Of a stretch of DNA of 64,000 nucleotides, positions 36,201 to 48,173 are shown in pieces. This DNA is from Paramecium pentaurelia (taxonomy: Eukaryota > Ciliophora > Oligohymenophorea > Peniculida > Parameciidae), in NCBI GenBank assembly GCA_905183005.1, contig CAJJDO010000092.1, positions 135,197 through 199,196 of the forward strand. Reading direction: 5' to 3'. The notes below the pieces were generated by a model. That model did not search any database, was not told where the DNA came from, and saw nothing but the letters and a program-made list of their open reading frames with translations. A program made the translations under genes and the position numbers. The stretch's first letter is position 1. Each line of letters opens with the position of its first letter.

Positions 36201-37752
36201 AAGGAAATTATCAAAATCAAATTAGATCATTATAAAATTAATTAAATGAAATAAATTAGGATTAAAAGTTAGAGAAAAATGAAATAATTGATTTAAAAAA
36301 TAATATAAATTAATTAATAAATGAAAATGAGAAATTAAAAAATGATTAATCTAATTCTAAATTTGATTAATTAAGATAATAAATTAGATAATTAAATTAA
36401 TAAAATGAATTCTAAAAGTAAGAAATAATAATATTAAAATAATAAATTACTTCAGAATAAAATACTAATTAGAATGAAATACAAAATTATAAAAAATAAA
36501 TTGATAAACTTTAAAACTAACTTAAATAAGGAAAAAATGATATTTCAAATGTTCCTGATAAATAAATGGAATAAATCATATTATTATAAGCTAATCTATC
36601 ATAATTACAGAAAAATTTAAGAGATTCAGAAGAATAAAATAGAAATCTTTAAAGATAAATAAATTTATTATAAAATGATGATTATAAGTAAAAACAAAAG
36701 TTGAAAAAAAGAGCTCTTAAAGATAAAATTATAGAATTATAATAAGAATTAACAAATTCTTAAAGAGATTATAGTAGAAATGAGAAAGATAAATCAAACA
36801 ATTTGGTTAAATTTTATGATAAGGAAATTGAAGAAAAATAAAGATTAATAAATTCTTTAGAAGAATAATTTAAGATTTTATAAAAGGGTTATGAAGATTA
36901 AGATCAAGAGATCAAACAATTAGAGGAAGAGAATAGCAAATTGAAATATTAATCAGATAATTATTAGAATGAATTAGCAATATTAAGAATTAATCAGAAT
37001 TTGTCATTGAATCCAAATATAACTATTAATAATCTCAATATTCAATAGGAAAACAAAATACTTGAATTAAAAATTTAGAAATTGAATACATAATTGGATG
37101 AATTGAAATTAAAGTTACAAGATTCAGAAAATGATTTAGCAGATATGATAGAAAACTATAAATAAGAATAATAAGTAAATATTTAATTTAAATTATTAGA
37201 AAAATAAATAATTAGAATTAAATCTTAGAAATAACAAATTAACATCTAAAGAAATAGAAAATTAATATAGATAAATGATTTTAAAAGAATTTCCTATTTA
37301 TGTATAATTTATATTTAATTTTATTAGAATGATAAAACATTAGAATAAATGATTAGTTTATTGATTCTTAATGGAATTCCAAATAGATCATCTTAAAGAA
37401 ATCAATAATTTATTGAACTCTAATAATAAAATTAAGAGATGTTAGAAGAAATTCAAATTTTAGTTGAGAAGATAAAATCACAAGAAATAGAATATAATGA
37501 TCTTTAGGAACAACTTTAATAGACAGCTAAATAAAATTCTGTTCGTAGTGTCAATCATAGTCATGGAATGAGCAATGATTTTGAGAAAGATAAGAAGATT
37601 ATAGAATTGGAAAACAAATTAGCTCTATTAGCTAGTGAAAATTCTAGATTAAATCATATAAAAGTATTTTAATTTTGAGTAATTATTTATAGAATCAATA
37701 ACATAAACAGTTACAATCATAACTTACTAAATAAGATATACAAAATTATTGA
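30267..37752 (+). CDS. Giant Gln-rich coiled-coil protein (~2,459 aa)
   Basis: Starts MSQTPEQNRNQEVWLRNSLN. Introns 32062-32087, 37175-37199, 37302-37327 and 37664-37692 give an exact 2,459-residue reading, which is notable over 7.4 kb. Nearly the whole length is heptad-type coiled coil rich in Gln, Leu, Glu, Asn and Lys, with only brief breaks, for instance a Ser-rich break KSSIHRMSKRSESSRQ near 33450 and PITxx-free stretches near 37000 (SLNPNITINNLNI). Most Gln codons are TAA, so in the standard code it disappears. No motor, kinase or zinc motif is visible. Such proteins serve as basal body, centrosomal, Golgi or cortical scaffolds, but coiled coil alone does not tell which. The C-terminal 20 residues after the last intron are less certain. 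Confidence 0.8.
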
Positions 37753-39419
37753 TTTATATATAAATAAATTTAATTATTGAATATCAAGATTTATAGAATC
37801 TCAAAATCTCATAGATACAAAACTTAGCAAAATAACAAACTTGATAACATACAGAATTAATTTAATAAAAAAAGAACATTTTCAAGAATATAGAGATGGA
37901 TAACATTTAAATATAGAAAGATTTTGTTAAAAAGAATATGAGTAATTTATAAATTTATATCAATAATTTTTAAAATGATCTCTAAAAATAAGCTACAGAT
38001 AAATGTAATTCTTATATATAACAATAGTTGATTAAGAAATAAAATTTTATGGTGATCAAATAAAATTTAAGGAGTGAGATCCATTAATGCTTTATAACTT
38101 TTATGAAATAATAGAAAAACTGTATGAGTAAGTTAAAATTTACAATTAACTCAGTTTATTTTGAAAGTAATGAATTGTTTTATTTTATCTAGATCTCTCT
38201 TTTTTAGGAACATCTCCATTGTCAATATTATAGATCAATCTTTAACATAAATTTAACAAGATAACAAATTAGATAAATTGAATTAACTGTAGTTCCACAA
38301 ATTAAATTATGATATAAATTTGATGATTTTAAAATCAATTACAATTATGAACGTATAAATTGATACAATGAATTAACATATATTAGATTTATAAGATACA
38401 CTAATAAATTTATAGATCGAATGTGATATATTAAGTGATCTAAATTAATGATTTCAACTAAAATAAATTGGTTGAATAAAAAAATATAATTCCCTTAATC
38501 ATTTTACTAATATTAACTTATAAATAAGAACTATTAGGGAATGAGTTGAGATAATAAAAAAAGTTACATTATCTTATTTAATTTAACTATTGTAGAAATT
38601 ATTTCTATTAACTACTAAACTTATTCTATAAAATAATAAAATATCATATTAACAAACAAATTAATTAATAAAAGGAGAATATAACAAAAATAACTAAATA
38701 AAAGTTAATTGATTAATACTAGAGAATATCTCATAATAAAAAAAAAGCTTAATTTTGTTTATTTTAATTATATATTTTTGAGATTATTTAAAAAAGGGTT
38801 AAATAAAGATATTTAGTAAATTAGATTTAAGGTTTAAAAGTAGGATATACAAAAATTAGATTCTTTTATATGTACCTTAAAAGCAGATCAATCAAAGAAG
38901 TTGAAATAAGTGAAAAACATAATGCAGAAATTTGAATTGATAATATTAAAATTTCATATATATTTATAACTATGAATCTGATGATTAATAAATTAGAAAC
39001 CTATAGGGGAAGTTAAGATTTTACAATAAAAAGAGAAAAATATAAACTTTTACACACAAAATTTTGTTAGTATTTATAAAATAATAGATGGCATTACTTG
39101 AAATTTAATCAAAATAGAATCAATAATCATATTATCAACTGATATTTTCTTCTATTAACAATTTCGGGATTCTTCTTCTTTGAAAAATTGCAAATTACAA
39201 TTCTATCCAGTAATTTATAAAATTTAAAAATATTTATATTATATTAAAATAATAATAATAGTATGGTATTTGTAATGGTTACTAAAAATTTTATTAGAAT
39301 TTCAGTTTGAAAATGCTTCAACATGAATTAAATGAATTTTTATTCTTTCAATAATTCAAATTATATCCAAATAAGCGAATTCCTTTCTGAATACTAAATT
39401 AATATTTTTTAATATATCA
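37753..39419. other. Gene-poor stretch with possible coding remnants
   Basis: Several short table-6 frames have protein-like composition but cannot be joined: about 37780-37976 (ESQNLIDTKLSKITNLI to NLYQQFLK), about 38170-38451 (NIIDQSLTQIQQDNKLDKL to CDILSDLNQ), and about 38810-39000 (QKLDSFICTLKADQSKK). There is no GT-AG pair of normal size between them and the giant gene. The first two share the phrase N-KLD and neighbouring bases. I read this as decayed coiled-coil sequence or 3' leftovers of the upstream gene. Confidence 0.35.
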
Positions 39420-39938
39420 ATGTAGTAAATCTAGTAAATTGAGAATTTTTAAATAAAGAATTGTGCCAAAGACAAACAAGAAAAGGTTGCCTCTAGAATC
39501 AAATTTTTAAGACTTGTCTTATGCGATAATAAAACTATAAGGGTTTCTGCCTAAATTTGTAAGATTAACTTTTCAACAGCAAAAGCTATTCTAAATAAAT
39601 TTAGAAAACAAGGAGTTATCAAACAATCTTATTAAGGTATATTAATTCAATAATCTCTAGATTATGATGGACAAATTGATTTACTTAAATAAATTGTATA
39701 AATTCAGAAAGGCATTAGATGTGAGCAAATATCTAAAAGCTTAGAATCCAAATAAAAGCTTAACAACTAATTATAGTTTTTCCTACAGAATATTTAAATT
39801 TAAAGAAAGAGTATTAATCAAGAATTGGATAAAAAAGCACTTGAAGAAGAACTTATGTGTGAAAAATAAAAAGAATATATGTTAGTTGAGTAAATTTTGA
39901 AAGAGTAAATAATTTTGATGAAAAAAAGGTGCCATTGA
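39420..39938 (+). CDS. Small helix-turn-helix (homeodomain-like) protein
   Basis: Intronless, 172 aa, starting MQQIQQIENFQIKN. Residues about 18-65 form a three-helix HTH: EKVASRIKFLRLVLCDNKTI, then RVSAQICKINFSTAKAILNK, FRKQGVIKQ. The pattern of a first helix, a short turn with AQ-x-C-x-I-N-x-STAKAIL, and a basic FRK-x-G is that of Myb/homeodomain-like DNA-binding domains, including those in transposase-derived and ciliate transcription regulators. The rest is a charged coiled coil (NQELDKKALEEELMCEKQKE, then MLVEQILKEQIILMKK) that may dimerise. The frame is not visible in the standard code. It is isolated, with non-coding DNA on both sides. I infer a small DNA-binding regulator. Confidence 0.65.
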
Positions 39939-40031
39939 TTTATGAAACACCATTTTAATTATATCTTAATAATTAATATTTTATTTATTTCTTATTTATA
40001 TTTTTTTGAGCTTTGAAAACGATTTATATTA

Positions 40032-40343
40032 ATGGTTTTAACAAAAGCAAAAAAAATGCCATTATTTTAATAAATTCCAAAAAAAGATCGAATTTTAGAA
40101 GAAAGCATAGGTTTTTTATTTAAACCAGATTTTTATTTATTATTTCATCAAAGTTTGGAGTTATTATATAAAAATCGAAATTAAATGAGATAGCATAATA
40201 ATAAAGATTGGAATCAGGAATTCTAAAATAATGACTCTATAACCTAATTTCTTAGAATAATAATAATTTTATTATTTAATTAATCTTATATTCATCTTAT
40301 AATTAATTAATAAACTTTAAAATATATAATAGTATTGTTATGA
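40032..40343 (+). CDS. Possible small protein, 103 aa
   Basis: Table-6 frame MVLTKAKKMPLFQQIPKKDR to YIIVLL. The first 75 residues have mixed composition like a real protein (DRILEESIGFLFKPDFYLLF), the last 25 are AT-driven hydrophobics. No intron needed; a 25-nt GT-AG candidate overlaps the end. No family recognised. It may also be chance, because table 6 has only one stop. Confidence 0.35.
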
Positions 40344-40475
40344 ACAATCTCTATAGTTTTAGAGCTGATTATAAAAATTATAAATCCTTATTATATCAAG
40401 TGTTGCCTTTATAAAAAAAATCCATTAAATTTTTATACAGTGTAATATTAAATAATTATTCGTTAAAACAATACT

Positions 40476-42232
40476 ATGAACAAATACTACTTAGATAGTG
40501 AAGAGAAGCAATTTTAATAATCAAATAGAGAGGTCTTAAAACAAATAGATGTAAATAACAGATCTGAGGCATCTTTAAAAACATCAGTGGTTTCATTTGC
40601 TTGTGATCGAGATAATAAATATGATCTTGAAGATTATAGAACTTAACTTGAGGATTAATTAGCTGAAAATATTGAATTAAAAAGAATGTTAATGGATGAG
40701 ATAGAGAAGAATAAAAGAATAACTGATATTGATAAATCATCTTAATATTTAGAGTAGTAAGACAAATTTGCATAAATTCTCAATAAAAAGGATAATGAAA
40801 TAATGAATTTAAACAAATTGTTAAGACAATTAGAAATTGAAGTATATGATTATTATATAATAAAAAGAACAAATTATTACATAAAGATGATTAATTAGAA
40901 TCTTCAAAAAGAATGGAAAAAGAAAAGTAATAAGAAAAAAGAATTATTGAATATGAATAAAAAATAAATTTAGTTTTAGGAGAGAATTCAAAATTGAATT
41001 AAGTATTTATATGACCATCAATAGATTTTATAAGAAAGAATTACTCAAATAGAAAAGATGAAACATACAGTAGATTAATTGGAAAGAGAAAAAGTATAGA
41101 TAGCTGAAAAATATGAAATATTAATTGCAGAAGCAAATAATCTATCTTCAAGAGAGAAGTGTACTATAGAGAAATGTCTTAATTAATAGAAGTATGTTTA
41201 TTTAATTTGATTTTTAGAAACGAATTCTAGAAATAATTGAATATTGTAAATACATAGAATAATTAAATGTCTAATATACTTAATTAATAGAAGAATTAGA
41301 TTGAATAATTAGAATTATAATTAGAGGAGAATTAAGTTTAATTAGAGATGTCTAAATAAGGTTATGATGAATCAATAAAAGAAAAAGAGAATTTGATTTA
41401 TCAAAAAGAAAAGGAAAATTAAGATTTAATGGTTAAATTTAATGAATTAGAAAAGAAATTAATTTAATAAAATTAATAAGTCACTTAATTAGAGCAATAA
41501 TTACAAACAAATAATGAATAAGTAGTGATTGAAGAAATGTAGAAGTATTTTGAAGAATAATATGATATTAAAGAGAAAGAACTTGAAACAAAACATTAAA
41601 AAGAAATCTAAAATTTGATGATGTAATTGAATGAGAATTAAAATTTTATTGAAGAATTATAAAATCATCTAACTGAAATACATAAATAGATCACTAAATT
41701 TAAATAGGAGAAATAAATGTTGAGATAATAAAATTAAGAATTGCAATAATAAGTGAAGTAATTATCATAAGAAATTAAATAATAAGAAAATTTAAGGTAT
41801 TCTTAAGAATATATGTTACCTTAATTTAATATTTCTTGTCAAAGTGCTATTACTGATTAATCCTTATGTGATGATAAAGAAAAACTAAATAAATAAAGTA
41901 GAAAATTAAATAAAAGTAAAGATACTATATAATAAAATAAAGAAAATCATGAAAAAAGAGATGTCAAATCTATTTAATGTATAAATTAATTAAAGCAATA
42001 ATCTCAATAAAATACATCTTACAAAGCATAATTCTAATAGAAAGTAAATAAAACTAATCCTCAAAATAAGGATTCTTATGCTCTCGATACTTTTGGAAAT
42101 AGAGATAGATCAATATCATGCTTAGATATGATAAATAAAGGAATCAAATTTAGAGAATCTTTCGATGAAGAGGATCAATCACCTATAGCATAGTTTAAAT
42201 AATGGAAACAATAGATGACAGTTCGTTAATGA
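40476..42232 (+). CDS. Coiled-coil protein, 560 aa
   Basis: MNKYYLDSEEKQFQQSNREV to QWKQQMTVRQ. Introns 40842-40867 (ends AAG), 41003-41024 and 41192-41217 give an exact codon count. Residues about 45-430 are coiled coil with long Gln/Glu/Leu/Lys heptads (RTQLEDQLAENIELKRMLMD, KMKHTVDQLEREK, NQIEQLELQLEENQVQLEM). The tail is Ser/Asn/Lys-rich and ends with a short ordered-looking piece (RSISCLDMINKGIKFRESFD). A short sequence (CTTAATTAATAGAAG) occurs on both sides of the third intron, giving LNQQK twice. No known domain. Confidence 0.75.
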
Positions 42233-42378
42233 TCAATTTTACAATAATTTTCTATAAATTTTAATTATTATATAATTGAATATTAATTATGAAGATAATA
42301 TATGGAATTTGATAATTAAATAATTTGATTTATTATTAAGTTCACAAATTACATTAAACAAGAACAATTATTTATAAA

Positions 42379-44573
42379 ATGTATATCTACATAATATTTA
42401 TTGAGATTGTATGTGGTTCTCATCTATATTCAAGATCAAACGGTAGTGTAGAGAATCAAATTTTTAGAGAATGCTCTTACTCTGGTTTGAATTCTGATTA
42501 CTACCTATTTCAATGTATTTAGAATTACATATTTGTTCCAAAATTAGAACTCACATAAAAATAAGTAGAAATAAATAGTATACATAATAGATTGGCATTC
42601 ATTCCTTCGAAAGAAATGGGGAAATTAAGTTAAGTAACTTCTTAATCTGTGATCTAATCACCAATGAAGGATAGAAAACCTTAGAAGTTCGAAGGATTCT
42701 ATTTCCTTAACATTCAAATTTGATTAAGAAGGAAAATAATCTAATGTTTTATGATCTTACTTAAATAGATTCAATCTGTGTGATTGTATCGCTATTAAAA
42801 AGATTAGACAATTAAGATTATTTGATTGAAATATATCCAATGTTTCCTGGAGATGTGAATTAGTTTGTTAGTATTTCATACAAATTCAATTCTGATAGTA
42901 ATAGAAGCATTTTTGGATTTTCATAATTTTATAACAAAATAAGAAATGCTTTATTGCTAATCATATTGAAGTAGAATCAAATCTAATTAATTGAATACTC
43001 TCTATTTGATGAGAAATTCAGAGAGGTTTCTACATACTCTTTATCTGAAAATAATGTTCCATTAAATTGGAAAGTATGGTAATCAGGCTATATAATCATC
43101 ACATATGAGCAATTCTAAGTATTATATAGCATAGGAGAGATTTTATATGAAATTTAAGAAATTTATAGATTTGATTCATAACCTTTATAAATGTTAACAA
43201 ATTTTAATGGAACAAATTCAAATTATATATTGTAACAAAATATGAAAAGAACAAAATTATTTATTATTGAAGAAATTGAATAATAATATTAATCTAAAAA
43301 TGTTAGATTTATTCAATAATTCGATCTGCAATATTCTAATATAGCATTTCTAATTGATGAAACTTAATTATTATTAATTTATGATGATTTTGAAACAGTA
43401 CAAACTAATATTATGAATTTAAGATTGGATCAAATTTAATTTTGTTAATATGATATCGAAGAATTACCTGAAATGAATTAATAATCTATTAATTATTAAT
43501 AATAATTTGATCCAGATATATATTCATAATCAAAAATAATTAAATTACAATAAGATTGTTAAATGCCTTGTGATCTAATATATGAATCTTTGAATATTTC
43601 ATTAGTACCTTATAAATCTGAATGTATTTTTGAATCTTTGTACAATCAATTTTTACATGGTTGCAATAGATTTAATAATTGTTATACTTGTATGTAATAA
43701 ATGGGATGTGAATGGATTGAGGATAAATGCTAAACTGAATAGAATTATGAGAGATTGAGCTTTAATTAAGTAAAGGAAAGTTCAAAATGGTTTGTTAATA
43801 AAATATTAAAGTGTGGTTAAGAAATCGAGTTTAATTAAACGTACTATGGTAGTGTTTCAAAAGGTACAGTATTTACCTTATTTCATGATGCTACTATATA
43901 TTAAGAATTTAATTTAGTTTTTAACTTATAAGTAGAATAATCATAAAATATGAATTTTATTGAATAGAGTTTTTGTTTAGGAAATGATTAATTATAATTG
44001 TGCAATTAAATAATACTCAATCATTTTAACTCTGATTTTAGATTCAATGGCTATTATTTTAGAATCATTTTCGTAATTTTGGATGATATCAAAATAAATG
44101 AGCTTACAATCACAATCATAATAGATACAGAATATTATAGAATTGTAAAACTAACTAGTTGGTTAGTTTTAGCAGTAATTCTTTTTGGAACTATCATCTA
44201 TATAGCTAATAAAAGAATGAATTATTTAATTTCGTTATCTCTTTAAAATCAGCAATAGAAATTAGATACAGAAAGTCTATAAAATGTGATGGAATATATG
44301 ATTAAAGAGAAGGTAATAGTAAAGGAACATTTTTCATAACAGATTCTACAATATGATTAAGAAAAATGTCCTTTTTGTATTGAGTAATATGAAATACAAT
44401 AGGAAATAATTTAGATATTTTGTGGACATATATTTCATTTAGAATGTTTTGAAGATTGGGTAAGAATTAATACAAAATTAGTGAGATGCCCTATTTGTAA
44501 TCAAACGTAATATAATAATATAAATTTTAGGATTGAATATTTTTTAAAGCATAAAGAGTAATTTAAAAAATGA
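42379..44573 (+). CDS. Membrane-anchored RING-H2 protein with PSI-like domain
   Basis: Predicted 722 aa, one intron (42565-42590). A signal peptide-like start (MYIYIIFIEIVCGSHL) leads a long lumenal or extracellular part. Around residue 435 lies a PSI-like cysteine box, CNRFNNCYTCMQQMGCEWIE followed by DKC. One TM segment follows near residue 590 (LTSWLVLAVILFGTIIYIAN), then a cytosolic tail with a RING-H2 finger: CPFCIEQYEI, FCGHIFHLECFEDWV and CPICNQ, i.e. C-x2-C ... C-x-H-x2-H-x2-C ... C-x2-C. RING-H2 proteins of this topology are ubiquitin E3 ligases, often acting at endosomes, ER or plasma membrane. Substrate unknown. The topology resembles protease-associated/RING transmembrane ligases, with a different ectodomain. 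Confidence 0.8.
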
Positions 44574-44711
44574 ATCAGTGTTTGATTATTTTGTAATCAT
44601 TGATATTTATATTTTAATTATAAATAAAATTTAAAGCTAATTAATTTAAATAATAAAAGAATATTCTTTCTAATAAAATTTAAATAATTTTTCTTTTAAT
44701 TTATTCAAGGT

Positions 44712-44972
44712 ATGGAAATTGTTAAAAAGAAAGATTATTAATTAGTCACTAATTAATATTAATAATAATTAAAATTTATAGAGTAAGATAGAAATAATCT
44801 TAATAATCCCTCTAAATCAGTTTTATAATAAAGATGGTGTATTATTTTTGAGATTTTTAATTTGATACGTTAATTGTATATTCAATTAATTTAAAATATA
44901 CAAGTTCCTGACTAAGAGTTAAAAATTTCACATTTTTAGATTCTATTGAAATAAGCATTATTAATATAATGA
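44712..44972 (+). CDS. Possible small protein, 86 aa
   Basis: MEIVKKKDYQLVTNQYQQQL to ILLKQALLIQ. Mixed polar start, then an amphipathic helix-like part (RWCIIFEIFNLIRQLYIQLI). No intron, no family recognised. The neighbouring DNA is non-coding. It could be a chance frame. Confidence 0.35.
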
Positions 44973-45475
44973 GAAAATTTCAATACCCTTACAGGTAGGT
45001 TTGAATAATTAACAATTATTAAATTCGATATACTTAAGTTATCTCTACTTAGTTTGATCATATTAGACTAATATTATTAATCTTTTATTAAAAATAATAT
45101 TTTAGATTGATCTTGACTAGTTAAGATGAATGAATTGAAATAGAGTAATAAGTATTTTGAATATTCTTCATCCTCATCCTATATATATTCATTATTGTTT
45201 CCATGATTATTATTCTAGTTATTAGAGTTTTCATTATTAGATAATCTTACTGACTGGCTTAGCTAGTTAAATAGTATGTTAATTCATAAATGGATATTTA
45301 TAAATTAACATACTATTCCTTATTTTTCTATTTTGTTACATTCAATATTAACAAATGAATCTTATTTCTGTATTCATTTAGGATGTGTTCCAAGGTTGGA
45401 TTATTAAAAAGTATATCGATATACCATAATTCATGATATAAAAATTTTGACAGTTCCCCATATTTTTATTATAGT
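44973..45475. other. Intergenic with inverted repeats
   Basis: No gene seen. It holds a near-perfect 21-bp inverted repeat (45271-45316) and a short palindrome ATCTTGACTAGTTAAGAT at about 45110-45127. Confidence 0.45.
45271..45316. repeat. Inverted repeat, 21-bp arms, 4-nt loop
   Basis: Left arm begins ATAGTATGTTAATTC and pairs with the right arm ending TTAACATACTAT; 20 of 21 positions pair and the loop is GGAT. The first 12 bases of the left arm (ATAGTATGTTAA) recur at 45471-45482 across the start codon of the carboxypeptidase gene. Confidence 0.75.
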
Positions 45476-48117
45476 ATGTTAAATTAGGATGTTGATTTGA
45501 ACATCCAACCATTCCTTAATCAAATTCCTAAGGCCATTACTCTTACAGATCATAGTTTTAGCTTAGAGAATGACATGCTTCTTGGATGGGCTCCAAAAGT
45601 TGACTATAGTAAATTACTAACACTCAACTTTGCTAATCACTTAAATGACTCAATCATTGCCAAAGCATTACACAATAATCAATTACTTTATCTTGGATTT
45701 AGACCTTAAGACACTGGACAAATGCATAAATAATACTCTAATGGATCATCCTATCCTTTCAAATAAATTAAAATATTACAAAGAAAACCTTAATTACCTT
45801 TTCTAGGCATGAATCCGAATCTAAGTAGTAGAATCCTATTTAATTCAACATTTGAGAGTGGTAATTTAGATATTGTAGTCAAGTGTTCTGATACAGAATA
45901 CGATCTGTATATGAGAGTAGATGGTAATACTAAAGGACATACTTTATGGTACAACTTTGAAATGACAGGAATGAAGAAAACAGAAGTAATACAATTAAAT
46001 ATATGTAATTTTCGCAAATCACGTACTCTTTATGAAAGAGGAATGAAACCGTATATATGGAGATCAACAAATCCTGAATGGTTATAAGGAGGAGAATAAA
46101 TATAATATAAAACTCATTATAATTCACATTATAATAGTTTATCTTTTAAATTAGTTTGTAATGGAGATAATGAAGTTATTAAAGTAGCTTATTGTGTACC
46201 ATATACATATACATAAATGCTTGAATTTTGTTGGAATATGTAGAAAAATTGTAATCATGTTGAAAAAACAGTATTTTGTGAATCATTAAGTGGTGTACAA
46301 TTACCACTATATACATTTAGTTATGGTAATAATTATTAAAACTAAAAATGTATGATAATTTAAGCTAGAATACATCCTGGTGAATCAAATGGTTCTTGGG
46401 TAATGTAAGGATTATTAGAATTTTTATCTAGTCAATAAGGATTGAAACTTATTAAAAAGTATTTAATATAAATTATAATATAGATGTGTAATAAAAGTTG
46501 TACCTATGATGAATCCTGATGGAGTAATTTTAGGAAATTATAGAACAGGGATAGCAGGTAAAGATTTGAATCGTAGATTTAAATTAACAGATTAAATGTT
46601 ATTTCCTACAGTATGGGCAATGAAAAGATTAGTGAAAGAGTAACATAGTATTTTTGGGAACAATTTAATTGGATTTATTGATTTGCATGGTCATTCTGGT
46701 AAGAATAACAAATATATAAGTAAAAAAGAATGTATTTCTTTATGGTCCTGAATATCCATTGTGGAATTATAATTATTATAAATGTAGAGTATTGGCTAAA
46801 TTACTTGGTTAGAAGACTGAAATGTTTAGATATTATTCTTCAATATTTAGAATAAGTTAATCAAAGAAATCAACAGCAAGAGGAGTGTTTTTAGATTTAT
46901 ATGATATAGTAAATTGTTTTACAATAGAATCATCAAATGGAAGTTATTATAATTAAACATAGACATTTGAATTTACATGTAAACATTGGATTTAGATGGG
47001 ATGGATAATAGGAGAGACATTAACAGAATTAGTTGAAATGTAAAGTGAAATGGATATGATATATAATCAAAAAAATGATGAAACTAAAAGATCAAATAGA
47101 TAAATTAAGAATTAAATGTTTAATAAAAAACGTAGTTTTACTGGTTATTAAGAGGATTAATGTTATTAATAATTTTAAAATACTAAATTTGCTAATCTTT
47201 TTGATGAACTTAAATAAGATGCTGATAAAATGAATATATCAGTATCTGAAAAAGAATCTGATTCTTCTGATGATGATGGTAGTGAAACCTATTTAGAAGA
47301 TATTAAATAATAAATATTATAAGAAGACTTTTCTAAATCAAAATATAAAGATAAACCAATGATTTCTATTATGTAACCAATTTCAAAATCTAAAATTGAA
47401 TAAAGATTTAGTCCTAGAATATAATAATAATAATCTTCACAATAATCCATTATGCTTAGTATATAAAAAAGTGAAAAGAAATTTAATAATCCTTCTAGAT
47501 CTGTCTAAAATTCTATTATTAAAAAAGTATCATCTAATTCTTAATCTAAAAAGTCTACCAAAATTACTAATTATATTACTAATTATCCTAATGGATAGAA
47601 TTCAGCTACTCTTGTATTTTAAGAAGATTATAATCTTAATTAATTTTAACCATCTTAATAATTGATGCATACTACATTATAAAGACCATCTACTGCTAAT
47701 TTAGAAGTTACAGAAGAAGATATCCCTTTTCCAATTCAATCATTTAATACATCTAATTACAATGTGTTTAAATAACATACTAGATTAAGAAGCAATATCA
47801 CTATTAATAAATAAATTAAAGATTAAAAAAAGTTACAATCCAAATCACATTAAACTACACCACCTTTATTATAATAAATGGGTATCAATGTAAAAAGTAA
47901 ATTAAATACTTAAACTAATTTGGAATAACTTGGATTAAAAATCAAACCATAACATTTCTTAGCTCCAAAGAAATCAGAAGAACCAATAATAACAGATTTA
48001 TCTAAAAATATCAATAGTATTATAGAGAATTAAAAATCAACCAGACCTCCTAAACCTAATGTACCTCCATCCTTCTACTCTGTAAAAAGGCATATGATGC
48101 TTAGACTTAAAAATTGA
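45476..48117 (+). CDS. Cytosolic carboxypeptidase (CCP/AGBL, M14D), tubulin deglutamylase-type
   Basis: Predicted 864 aa; introns 46459-46483 and 46699-46720 (ends AAG). Zn carboxypeptidase of the Nna1/CCP family, which trims glutamates from tubulin tails. The N-terminal domain has FESGNLDIVVKCSDTEYDLY and LWYNFEMTGMKK, then TLYERGMKPYIWR. Catalytic motifs: ARIHPGESNGSWVMQG (Zn His and Glu), NPDGVILGNYRTG with GKDLNRRF, IDLHGHSVKKNVFLYGPE (Zn His), and FTIESSNGSY (catalytic Glu). All are intact. A tail of some 330 residues, rich in Ser, Asn, Gln and Lys, follows. The ATG at 45476 is chosen because the frame is open to it; an in-frame TTG lies 21 nt later. Together with the TTLL gene it suggests an active tubulin code. 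Confidence 0.88.
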
Positions 48118-48173
48118 TTAATTAATTTTTACATTTTTTTCTATAAGTAGGCAATAAATATAAAAATTAACTG

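Noticed and set aside
45790..46127. Minus-strand frames at 45790-46127
   Set aside because: Antisense shadows of the cytosolic carboxypeptidase domain, whose motifs are on the plus strand.
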